Part shown: positions 16,914 to 24,878 of the stretch, one piece after another
Position numbering within the stretch: position 1 is the stretch's first letter
Layout of the letters: the number at the start of each line of letters is the position of its first letter
Assembly (NCBI GenBank): GCA_964523675.1
Contig: CAZFZT010000003.1
Span: 36,929-100,928 of the forward strand
Direction: 5' to 3'
DNA length: 64,000 nucleotides
Origin: CAZFZT01 sp964523675
GTDB lineage: Bacteria > Planctomycetota > Phycisphaerae > Phycisphaerales > SM1A02
Notes under the pieces: generated by a model
What the model was told of the DNA's origin: nothing
Databases searched by the model: none
Seen by the model: the letters and a program-made list of their open reading frames with translations, nothing else
Translations under genes and position numbers: made by a program

Positions 16914-19900
16914 ATGGCCCCTTCCACGACAACCACCACGTCGCTACCCCCGCAAACAGGTCGGTATGAGCCGCCTGCACGTCCTCTTCGGACCGAGCCG
17001 TTCGACGCCAGCTTGGAGTCGGCCGCTGCCTCGATCGGTCGCGAACTGCTCAACCTTGCGCGCAAGCACCGTAGCGGTATTTTCTCCTCCGCCTTCTGGT
17101 CCGACAAACTCATGGACTGGGCCATGAAGGATGAAGCGTTCAAGGTGCAACTGTTTCGCTTCGTCGATACCTTTCCCACGCTGAAGACGCCCGCGCAGGT
17201 CCATGAACATCTCGTGGATTACCTCACGCAGCCGGGCGTCACGCTGCCGCCGTTTCTCGGCATGGGGCTCAAGGCGGGCGGACTGCTCAAAGGCACGATG
17301 ACGAAAACCGTCTCCGGTCAGATCACATCCATGGCGGAGAAGTTCATTGCGGGCACCGACGCCGCCGATGCACTGCCAAAGTTGAAAAAGTTGTGGTCGC
17401 GCGGCATGGCGTTCAGCGTCGATCTGCTTGGCGAGGCGTGCGTGAGCGATGCCGAAGCCGCCGTGTATCAGAAGAAGTACCTCGACCTCGTGGAGAACCT
17501 GCCGCGCGAAGTCAGCTCATGGAAGGCCGCGCCGCTGCTCGAAACCGATCATCTGGGGAGCATCCCGCGCACGAACGTGTCGATCAAGATTTCCTCCCTC
17601 TACGCGCGGACCAATCCGATCGACATGGAAAGCTCGATACGCGGCCTGATGGATGCCATCGTACCGATCCTCGAGTCGGCGAAGAAGCATGGCGTGTTCA
17701 TCAACTTCGACATGGAGCAGTTCGCGCTCAAGGATCTGACACTTGAACTGTTCATGCGCTGCTGCGAGCAGGTGGATTTCCACGCGGGGCTGGCGATGCA
17801 GGCCTATCTGCGTTCAGGCGACGACGATGCCGCGCGCATCATCGAATGGTCGAAGCGCACCGGCCGGCAGGTGACGGTGCGGCTGGTCAAGGGCGCGTAC
17901 TGGGATTATGAAACCATCCACGCCGAGCAGCAGGGTTGGCCGGTGCCCGTGTGGAGCCGCAAGCGCGACACTGATGCCTGCTTCGAGCGCATGTCGCGAC
18001 AGTTCATCGACGCGATTCCAACATCGCAAAGTGAAGGCGGCGTGAAGTTCGCGCTTGGTTCGCACAACGTGCGCTCGATTGCTGTCGCACTGGCCATGCT
18101 CGAGAAGCGCGGCCTACCGACCAGCGCCATTGAACTGCAAATGCTGCATGGCATGGCGGATCAACTCAAAGGCGCCTCCATCGACTACAAAGGTGGCCTG
18201 CGACTGCGCGAGTACGTGCCCGTGGGCGAGATGATCCCAGGCATGGCATATCTCGTCCGCCGCCTCCTCGAAAACACCTCGAACGAATCATGGCTTAAGG
18301 CCGGCTTCCTCGACAACGCTTCGCCGGACAACTTGCTCGCGTCACCTCACGCTGACCCAAAGACCACCACCGCCGATCCCGGTATCGAACGGATCGAGAA
18401 CGCGCCCGAGCGTCATCAACTCTCGCCGGCAGTCGAAGGTGTCGGCGACGAGCGGCCGTTCTTCACTGAACCGCTGCGCGACTTCGCGGAGCGCGAGCAG
18501 AACGCTGCGTTCAAGCGCGCAATCGCCTCGGCTTCAGTGGCTCAAGTAGCCAACGACGGAACCGTCGATCAGGCACACACGATGATCGGCAAACTTCACA
18601 GCGCGTTCCCCGCATGGCGTGATACCGATCCACGCAAGAGGGCCGAGGTGCTGACGCGAGCCGCTCAGATCATGCGCCGCCGCCGTGATGAACTTTCCGG
18701 CATCATCATCAAGGAGAACGGCAAGGGCTGGACCAACGCCGACGCCGATGTGTGCGAGGCAATCGACTTCTGCGAGTATTACGCGCGCATGGCTGTGCCG
18801 CTGTTTGAACATCAGCGCCTTGGCCGATTTGTCGGCGAACTCAATCAGCAGTTCTATCAGCCGCGCGGCGTGGCGGCGATCATCTCGCCATGGAACTTCC
18901 CGCTTGCAATCTGCTGCGGCATGACCGTTGCTGCGCTCGTTACCGGGAACACGGTCATCGTCAAGCCCGCTGAGCAGACACCGGCGATTGCGAAAGTTAT
19001 GTGCGAGATTCTGTGGGAAGCCGGAGCGCCGCGCGATGTGCTTGCCTTCCTGCCCGGCCAGGGTGAAACGGTCGGCGCATCGATCGTGCGCGATCCGCGC
19101 ATCGCCATCATCGCGTTTACTGGTTCCAAAGCCGTCGGCCTCGACATCATCAAGGCCGCGGGCATAACGCCCGACGATCAACCGTTCGTGAAGAAGGTCA
19201 TCTGCGAGATGGGCGGCAAGAACGCCATCATCGTGGACGCCTCGGCTGATCTCGATGAAGCCGTCCTCGGCGTGCGCGACAGCGCGTTCGGCTTCCAGGG
19301 CCAGAAGTGTTCCGCATGCAGCCGCGTCATCGTCGTCGATACCGCGCACGACCTGTTTCTTGAGCGGCTGGTTGAATCAACGCGATCGCTCGTGATCGGC
19401 GATCCACTTCAACCCGGCACGGATGTCGGGCCGGTCATCGATCGCGAGGCGAAAGAAAAGATCCTCTCGTATATCGAGATCGGCAAACGCGAAGCACAGC
19501 TCGAACTTGGAATGGACGTCCCGGCCGGTCTTGAAGAGCGCGTGGGCAAACCATACGTCGGGCCTCATATCTTCAGCGGCGTGCGGCCGGAGCATCGCAT
19601 TGCCAACGAAGAAATCTTCGGCCCGGTCCTGGCGGTCATGCGCGTGAAGAACTTCGATGAAGCGCTGGCCATGGCAAATCAGCCGCCGTACAAACTCACC
19701 GGCGGCGTATTCAGCCGCAAACCGTCGCATCTTGATCGGGCCCGGCGTGAGTTCCGCGTCGGGAATCTTTATCTCAATCGCGGCATCACCGGCGCGCTCG
19801 TCGGCCGCCAACCCTTTGGCGGTTTCGGCATGTCGGGCATCGGCTCCAAGGCCGGCGGCAGCGACTACCTGCTCCAGTTCGTCGAGCCGCGCGTTGTCAC

Positions 19901-19940
19901 AGAGAACACCATGCGCCGCGGCTTCGCCCCCGGCTTGTAA
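16914..19940 (+). CDS. putA: Bifunctional proline dehydrogenase / L-glutamate-gamma-semialdehyde dehydrogenase
   Basis: 1008 residues. The N-terminal half is the FAD proline dehydrogenase barrel (INFDMEQFALKDLTLELFMR, VRLVKGAYWDYE, ALGSHNVRSI, MLHGMADQLK). The C-terminal half is an aldehyde dehydrogenase (from about residue 520): SPWNFPLAICCGMT, FTGSKAVGLDI, general-base Glu in CEMGGKNAIIV, catalytic Cys in QGQKCSACSRV, and EEIFGPVLAVMRV near the end. The two activities convert proline to glutamate through P5C. There is no N-terminal ribbon-helix-helix DNA-binding domain, so it is not an autoregulatory PutA. No proline transporter is adjacent. It follows the CRTAC1 set after 212 bases that hold nothing I can identify. 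Confidence 0.95.
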   Translation: MAPSTTTTTSLPPQTGRYEPPARPLRTEPFDASLESAAASIGRELLNLARKHRSGIFSSAFWSDKLMDWAMKDEAFKVQLFRFVDTFPTLKTPAQVHEHLVDYLTQPGVTLPPFLGMGLKAGGLLKGTMTKTVSGQITSMAEKFIAGTDAADALPKLKKLWSRGMAFSVDLLGEACVSDAEAAVYQKKYLDLVENLPREVSSWKAAPLLETDHLGSIPRTNVSIKISSLYARTNPIDMESSIRGLMDAIVPILESAKKHGVFINFDMEQFALKDLTLELFMRCCEQVDFHAGLAMQAYLRSGDDDAARIIEWSKRTGRQVTVRLVKGAYWDYETIHAEQQGWPVPVWSRKRDTDACFERMSRQFIDAIPTSQSEGGVKFALGSHNVRSIAVALAMLEKRGLPTSAIELQMLHGMADQLKGASIDYKGGLRLREYVPVGEMIPGMAYLVRRLLENTSNESWLKAGFLDNASPDNLLASPHADPKTTTADPGIERIENAPERHQLSPAVEGVGDERPFFTEPLRDFAEREQNAAFKRAIASASVAQVANDGTVDQAHTMIGKLHSAFPAWRDTDPRKRAEVLTRAAQIMRRRRDELSGIIIKENGKGWTNADADVCEAIDFCEYYARMAVPLFEHQRLGRFVGELNQQFYQPRGVAAIISPWNFPLAICCGMTVAALVTGNTVIVKPAEQTPAIAKVMCEILWEAGAPRDVLAFLPGQGETVGASIVRDPRIAIIAFTGSKAVGLDIIKAAGITPDDQPFVKKVICEMGGKNAIIVDASADLDEAVLGVRDSAFGFQGQKCSACSRVIVVDTAHDLFLERLVESTRSLVIGDPLQPGTDVGPVIDREAKEKILSYIEIGKREAQLELGMDVPAGLEERVGKPYVGPHIFSGVRPEHRIANEEIFGPVLAVMRVKNFDEALAMANQPPYKLTGGVFSRKPSHLDRARREFRVGNLYLNRGITGALVGRQPFGGFGMSGIGSKAGGSDYLLQFVEPRVVTENTMRRGFAPGL

Positions 19941-20001
19941 CGATGCGACCGCGTTGAGCACCATGTGAGCGAACTTCGCAATCGCCTAACGGTGCACCTC
20001 C

Positions 20002-20928
20002 TCACCCACGGCGCGCGCCAGTCCGCGCCGCCGGCAAATCCAGTCCATCAATCGTCCACAACAGCGCAAGCGACCCGCGCAGGCGCGGCGGCAGGAGCGC
20101 GCGGATCGCAAGACGCATCACGCTGCGCCCGATCAGGAGTCCGACTACGAACGAAACGCATGCAACAACAAGGAACGCCAGCGCAACTCGCGGGCCGATT
20201 AACTCCATCGCCGCGTCCTCAAGATCGCTTGGCAACCACGGGCTCCACATATCCGATGCAACCAGCCAGTACGCGGCGCAGACTCCGAACATCACAGCGC
20301 CCGCCAGCGGCAGCCATCGCCGCCGAACGTGCGGAAGCGCCAGCGACCACACAATGCCCAGCGCCGTCATCGCGAATCCCGCAATCGTCCACTGGCGCAT
20401 CATCCGCCAGTCGACAAGCCGCATCCAGCCGCCATGCTCTGCGAAGAACGCGGCTCGATCGAAATCCTCCCAGAACTCGCGATGGAGTCTTGTGTACCTC
20501 GAGTGCCTTGTCGCGCTGGTGGAAACCCAGTCCCAGGACGGCGTTTCGACCTCAACCTCGAGTTCGGCGGCCCACGCCTCCTGCGCATCGCCCAGTGCAT
20601 CTACGGCAGGGTTTACTGATGCGTAAGCAAGGGCGAACGATCCCCCCACGAGCGGAATCGGAGGAACGGTCAGAAGCATAAGGACACACAAAGCCCAAAG
20701 CGCCGCAAGGACAACCGCCCAGCGGCCGGCCCACCTGCCCAGCAGGGGATACTCCTGCACCGACGCGACCGTGCCGCACTCCGGGCAGCGCACGATCAGC
20801 ATGTTGTAGTGGCTCTCGCGCACGATGTGCTGACCGCTGAGGTTGTAGCCGCACTTCACGCACAACCGATCGCCGCAGAGTTGACCGATCCGCTCCTCCG
20901 CCATGGTTGACGCGACCTGTTCCTGCAT
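20002..20928 (-). CDS. Zinc-ribbon membrane protein of unknown function
   Basis: 308 residues from ATG 20928; the longer frame upstream overlaps the previous gene and lacks a ribosome-binding site, while GGAG lies about 9 bases before this ATG. The N-terminal zinc ribbon has C-x2-C at CVKCGYNL and C-x2-C at CPECGT, 24 residues apart. Four membrane segments follow (WAVVLAALWALCVLMLLTV; ALGIVWSLALPHV; LPLAGAVMFGVCAAYWLVAS; VALAFLVVACVSFVVGLLIG). Its start shares a base with the upstream stop (TGATG), so translation is probably coupled. It is the last gene of an apparent nadK operon. Similar ribbons occur in the next gene and at 49937-50854. Confidence 0.75.
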   Translation of the reverse strand: MQEQVASTMAEERIGQLCGDRLCVKCGYNLSGQHIVRESHYNMLIVRCPECGTVASVQEYPLLGRWAGRWAVVLAALWALCVLMLLTVPPIPLVGGSFALAYASVNPAVDALGDAQEAWAAELEVEVETPSWDWVSTSATRHSRYTRLHREFWEDFDRAAFFAEHGGWMRLVDWRMMRQWTIAGFAMTALGIVWSLALPHVRRRWLPLAGAVMFGVCAAYWLVASDMWSPWLPSDLEDAAMELIGPRVALAFLVVACVSFVVGLLIGRSVMRLAIRALLPPRLRGSLALLWTIDGLDLPAARTGARRG

Positions 20929-21587
20929 CACGTTCCGCTCCTGCTTCTGCGCAGCCGCATGCGGCGTTTCCGCCAGCGCTGCCGCGCATTGAAGTGCACG
21001 ATTCGCCGCAGCCGTGTCGCAACCGGCAGGCCCGCATACGAGATGATGCACATGATCGCAAAGATCGCAAGTGAGTTCCGCCAGTCAACCCAATCGAGGG
21101 ACGGCGTGCGATCAGGCGAAACCCGTTCCATACGGTGGACGGCGACCGGCGCGATCCATCCGATCGCAACAACAAAGACGACCCATCCGAGCCACTGCGT
21201 CTTTCGCGGCCAGTGGTTGAGCGCGCTGCCAAGCCACGCGCCCGTCACAATCGGCAACATAATCAGGCCGATCGCTGCAAACGCCCTTCCAATGTCATCA
21301 AGCAACATGATCCTTCGCGGATCGATCAGCTTAGCGTGCATGTTCGCGCTCATAATCGTAAAGCCGGCAAGGAGAAGGATCACGACAACTTGCGCGGCGG
21401 CGACCAGAAGCGACTTGGTCAGCCGGCGAATGTCACGCCACCGCCGCTGAATCGGATGACGCCGCCGCACCTCCGAACGGCCGCAGCGCGAACAGGTTAC
21501 GAGCGGCAGGCCGTAATGCGGTTCAATCCGCGCGCGATGCTGCGCCAGATCCAACCCGCACTCCAGACATACATGCGCAATCGCCAT
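20928..21587 (-). CDS. Zinc-ribbon membrane protein of unknown function
   Basis: 219 residues. N-terminal zinc ribbon with CLECGLDL and CSRCGRSE, then about four membrane helices (SLLVAAAQVVVILLLAGFTI; AFAAIGLIMLPIVTGAWLG; WLGWVVFVVAIGWIAPVAV; LAIFAIMCIISYAGLPVA) and a strongly basic C-terminus (RQRWRKRRMRLRRSRS). It starts 11 bases after the nadK stop and overlaps the next start by one base. The ribbon may bind zinc and mediate protein contacts; no enzymatic motif is visible. Confidence 0.75.
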   Translation of the reverse strand: MAIAHVCLECGLDLAQHRARIEPHYGLPLVTCSRCGRSEVRRRHPIQRRWRDIRRLTKSLLVAAAQVVVILLLAGFTIMSANMHAKLIDPRRIMLLDDIGRAFAAIGLIMLPIVTGAWLGSALNHWPRKTQWLGWVVFVVAIGWIAPVAVHRMERVSPDRTPSLDWVDWRNSLAIFAIMCIISYAGLPVATRLRRIVHFNARQRWRKRRMRLRRSRSGT

Positions 21588-21598
21588 GTCTTCTCCAA

Positions 21599-22465
21599 CT
21601 ACACACCCCGTTCACGGTACGACGGCGGCGCGGCCCAGCGGAGTTTGTCGAGAAGAATTCGCCAGTACGTCGTCTTCGTGTTGACGACCAGGCGCGTTCG
21701 CATGCGATGTCGCTTGAAGACGATGTGCTGTCCCACCTTCACCGGCCAGGCGTCCTGACCGTCCGCAACGAGTGTGGTGCCGGGGTTCGCACGAAGAACC
21801 GTCGCGCGAATCTCACTGGCGCCGCTGACGACGATCGGCCGGAACGCAAGCGAATGAGCGGCGATCGGCGTAATGGTCATGGCGTCGACGGCAGGATGCA
21901 CAATCGGCCCGCCGGCCGAGACGTTGTACGCAGTCGAGCCGAGCGGCGTGGCGATGATGACGCCGTCGCCGTTGAGGTGCGGCCCTTCAGAGCCGTCAAT
22001 GTCGATCGCCATCTCGATCATGCGGAACGGCTCGCCTGCGGTAATCACGCCGTCGTTGAGTGCGATTCCCTGACTGACGACGTTCGTCGATTCATCGTCG
22101 ATCCTCAGCTCGAGCATCAGGTGCTGGTGGATCGGCGGGTGCGGGCCGAACGCGACATCGGCTTGCTCAATCAATGACTTCTGGTCGAACTCAGCGAGGA
22201 AGCCAAGGCGGCCGATGTTGACGCCGATGATTGGCAGATCGAGGCCGCTGTTCGCAAGTCGCCGCGCCTGGCTGATGAGGGTGCCATCACCGCCGATCGC
22301 CAGCGCAACGTCCGCTTCAATTCCGGAAGGCAGCGGCTCGCCGTTCGCGCCGAACTGGCAGGAAATCTCGATGCGTGCATCAAGCCCCCTGCGAAGCGCA
22401 TCGAGCGTCTCGCGCACCTTCGGCCGATCGCAGTTAGCAAGCACCAGAACGCGCGGTCGCGACAT
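21599..22465 (-). CDS. nadK: NAD kinase
   Basis: 288 residues from ATG 22465 (MSRPRVLVLANCDRPK); a longer frame upstream would run into low-complexity Ser/Arg sequence and is not convincing. Key motifs are the nucleotide loop LAIGGDGTLI, the downstream GVNIGRLGFLAEF, and GSTAYNVSAGGPIVHP with TPIAAHSLAFRPIVV. The enzyme phosphorylates NAD to NADP in the cytoplasm. It heads a probable operon with two zinc-ribbon membrane proteins and is divergent from the DUF167 gene. Confidence 0.95.
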   Translation of the reverse strand: MSRPRVLVLANCDRPKVRETLDALRRGLDARIEISCQFGANGEPLPSGIEADVALAIGGDGTLISQARRLANSGLDLPIIGVNIGRLGFLAEFDQKSLIEQADVAFGPHPPIHQHLMLELRIDDESTNVVSQGIALNDGVITAGEPFRMIEMAIDIDGSEGPHLNGDGVIIATPLGSTAYNVSAGGPIVHPAVDAMTITPIAAHSLAFRPIVVSGASEIRATVLRANPGTTLVADGQDAWPVKVGQHIVFKRHRMRTRLVVNTKTTYWRILLDKLRWAAPPSYRERGV

Positions 22466-22610
22466 GATCGCTATTGTATGGGCATTGCCGATCGCGGCCG
22501 GGTCTGACGAACCCCGTGAGGAAGACCCGGATCGGCTCTCGGATAGGCGGCTCTGCGAAAACATCCGGACCTTCCTCCTTCGTCGTCAGGTCCGGCGTCT
22601 TCTGGATGTG

Positions 22611-22910
22611 ATGAATCACGCTCAGAACCAACCTCGATTTCAGCGTGACGGCGACGATCTGCTGATCTTCATCAAGGCGGTGCCCGGCGCTTCGCGCGAT
22701 GCGGTGGCCGGTCTTGTCGGCGATCGGCTCAAGGTTCGCGTCGCCGCACCGCCCGAAGGTGGCAAGGCCAACAAGGCGATCTGCGCCGTGATCTCCAAGG
22801 TGCTGGGACTCAGGTCACGCGAGGTGACGATTGAATCAGGTCATGCGTCCGCCGAGAAGACGCTGCGCATCCATGCCGGCGATGACGCAATCCTGAAGAA
22901 GCTGCTGTAA
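22611..22910 (+). CDS. DUF167/YggU-family protein
   Basis: 99 residues from ATG 22611 (a GTG directly before it is possible). The family core is present: IFIKAVPGASRDAVAGLVGD, LKVRVAAPPEGGKANKAI and SREVTIESGHASAEKTLRI. Members are small basic alpha/beta proteins of unknown function found in all domains of life. The gene is divergent from nadK (145 bases between starts) and ends 9 bases from the convergent UPF0316 gene. Confidence 0.88.
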   Translation: MNHAQNQPRFQRDGDDLLIFIKAVPGASRDAVAGLVGDRLKVRVAAPPEGGKANKAICAVISKVLGLRSREVTIESGHASAEKTLRIHAGDDAILKKLL

Positions 22911-22919
22911 TCGCGGCTG

Positions 22920-23477
22920 CTATTTCTTCTTGATGATCGACCGCCAGCCGGTCGGCTGAAAGTTGCGCACATACGCTGCGGAGGTCATCCGAATGTCGTC
23001 AACGATGAAGTAACACTCCGGGTCGATTTCGCGCGCGATCTCGGCGACATCCATCGCTTGCCGTCGCTTGACTTCTATGAAGAGCAGTTCAACCGGTCCC
23101 TGTCTGCCCCGACCGTCGATCTCGGTCACACGGTACCCCAACGATCGCATCAACCCGGCCATTTCACTCCCCTTTCGCGTGAAGATGCGCACAATCTGCT
23201 GCCCGAAGGCGATGTGCCGCTCGACCATAATGCCAAGGTAGTTCCCCGTCGCTGCGCCGAGCGCGAAAGCAACGGCATACATCGGCGCTTCATGCACATG
23301 CTGAATCACCTTGGAGACGGCGACCACCCAGACGAGCACCTCGAAAAATCCGAGGAGCCACGCCGCCTTCGCCCTGCCGTTGATGACGCACACCGACCGA
23401 ATCGTGCCGAGCGAAACGTCACAGATACGGGCAAGAAAGATGAGAATTGAAACGAGGGCGATGTAACCCCATTCCAT
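22920..23477 (-). CDS. UPF0316/DUF2179-family membrane protein
   Basis: 185 residues. Three N-terminal membrane helices (IALVSILIFLARICDVSLGT; AAWLLGFFEVLVWVVAVSKV; MYAVAFALGAATGNYLGIMV) are followed by a soluble C-terminal DUF2179-like domain with VRIFTRKGSEMAGLMRSLGY and ELLFIEVKRRQAMDVAEIAR, ending in Lys. This order is typical of UPF0316 proteins; their function is unknown and the C-terminal fold is shared with PII-like and ligand-binding domains. It ends 9 bases from the DUF167 stop. Confidence 0.88.
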   Translation of the reverse strand: MEWGYIALVSILIFLARICDVSLGTIRSVCVINGRAKAAWLLGFFEVLVWVVAVSKVIQHVHEAPMYAVAFALGAATGNYLGIMVERHIAFGQQIVRIFTRKGSEMAGLMRSLGYRVTEIDGRGRQGPVELLFIEVKRRQAMDVAEIAREIDPECYFIVDDIRMTSAAYVRNFQPTGWRSIIKKK

Positions 23478-23548
23478 ACGAGAGAGTCTCCATAAGAATT
23501 GCGAGTGCTCGTCAGGTCAGCCCCACGCACAGGAATCCAATGGCTGTC

Positions 23549-24682
23549 CTACGCAAACAATCCCTCCAGAAGATCGACCACGCCCTTGCCCTGTGTCGCG
23601 ATCGTCTCGTAGATCTTCCTGCCTGCTGAGATGTCGAGCAGTTCGCGCACGAGCTTGGATTCCCCGGCGAAGTCCGCCTTGTTGACGACAAACACATCGG
23701 CAATCTCGAGAATGCCGGCCTTATCCATCTGCACCGCATCCCCCATGCCCGGCACAACGACGACGGCGGTCTTGTCGACGTGCTGTCTGATGCGCGTCTC
23801 ATTCTGACCCGCGCCGACGGTTTCAATGATCAACTTGTCAAAGCCGGCACCGCCGATCAAGTCGATGATCGCGGGGAGTGTGGAGTAATCCTCACCGCTG
23901 ATCGCCAGCGAGCGATAGAAAACGTTCTCATCAACTGTATTGAAGTCCACGCGCAACCGATCGCCGAGCAGCGCGCCGTTGGTGATCGGGCTCATGGGAT
24001 CGAACGCGACGACCGCCAGCCGCTCGCCGCGCCGAACAGCTTCGTTGGCCATGGCCGCAACAAGTGTTGACTTTCCCGCGCCTGGCGAGCCGGTAATGCC
24101 GATGACCTGCGCCGGCCGCTTGGTCGGAGCGGGCGTAAAATCCTTCGGCCGCTCTCCAAGCGTATGCGCGATGCTCAGGTCGCGCGCCAATCGCGCAATC
24201 GGATGCGCCTCTGCCCTGTACGGCTCATATGGCTTCACGACCTCGCGCACACCGTCAACGATTTCTTGCATCGATGTGCCGGTGTGGTAGAGCCGATGGA
24301 CGCCGGCATCGCGCATCGCCTGCACGTCTTCCTGCGGAATGATTCCGCCGACGTTGACGATCATGTCAGGCCGGCCGACCTTTGCGCATTCGTCGATCAA
24401 CCGCGGCACGAGCACGAGATGCGAGTTCGACATCATTGAGCAGGCAATGACATCGACATCCTCATCGCGGGCCGAAATCGCCAGCGATCGCGGCGTCTGC
24501 CAAAGCCCGGAGTAGATCACATGAATGCCGCTGTCGCGCAGCGCGCGGGCGATGAGTTTGACGCCCCGATCATGGCCGTCAAGGCCCATCTTGCCCAGGA
24601 GAACACGCGGCCGATGCGGCAGATCGGCGCAGCGGTCCAGTTTCTCAACAGCAGTCGTCGGCTCAATGGTGGGAACAGGCAT
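23549..24682 (-). CDS. Fusion of coenzyme-B12-binding domain and MeaB/ArgK-type GTPase chaperone
   Basis: 377 residues from ATG 24682. Residues about 25-150 are a B12-binding domain with the DxHxxG motif (KMGLDGHDRGVKLIA; lower-axial His37), MMSNSHLVLVPRLID and NVGGIIPQEDV. Residues about 185-377 are a G3E GTPase of the MeaB/ArgK kind: P-loop GITGSPGAGKSTL, VVAFDPMSP, IIETVGAGQNE, and VVNKADFAGE. MeaB loads and protects B12-dependent acyl-CoA mutases. The order B12 domain-GTPase is that of the front of IcmF, but the mutase barrel that follows in IcmF is missing and the gene ends cleanly. No mutase gene is in the window. It may serve a mutase encoded elsewhere. Confidence 0.85.
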   Translation of the reverse strand: MPVPTIEPTTAVEKLDRCADLPHRPRVLLGKMGLDGHDRGVKLIARALRDSGIHVIYSGLWQTPRSLAISARDEDVDVIACSMMSNSHLVLVPRLIDECAKVGRPDMIVNVGGIIPQEDVQAMRDAGVHRLYHTGTSMQEIVDGVREVVKPYEPYRAEAHPIARLARDLSIAHTLGERPKDFTPAPTKRPAQVIGITGSPGAGKSTLVAAMANEAVRRGERLAVVAFDPMSPITNGALLGDRLRVDFNTVDENVFYRSLAISGEDYSTLPAIIDLIGGAGFDKLIIETVGAGQNETRIRQHVDKTAVVVVPGMGDAVQMDKAGILEIADVFVVNKADFAGESKLVRELLDISAGRKIYETIATQGKGVVDLLEGLFA

Positions 24683-24810
24683 GGGTGGCAAGTCTAGACG
24701 GTGAAACGGCGAGACGGTGATCCTCTGGCGCGGCAAGACGGGGATTTGACTCAATGGTACGGTCGTTGATGCGCAATCGTCTGAACCCTTGGACGGCCCC
24801 ACACAAGGAC

Positions 24811-24834
24811 CGCCCCGCTCTGAAGAGCGGGGCG
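24811..24834 (-). terminator. Perfect 10-bp inverted repeat downstream of the P-type ATPase gene
   Basis: CGCCCCGCTC and GAGCGGGGCG pair around a 4-base loop, 45 bases after the ATPase stop and 129 bases before the B12/GTPase start. There is no T-tract on the minus strand, so it may end or stabilise the ATPase transcript without being a classical terminator. Confidence 0.5.
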
Positions 24835-24878
24835 TTCTGAGGAGGACTCGCAAACTCAGGATGGAAAGGAGGTCTTCG

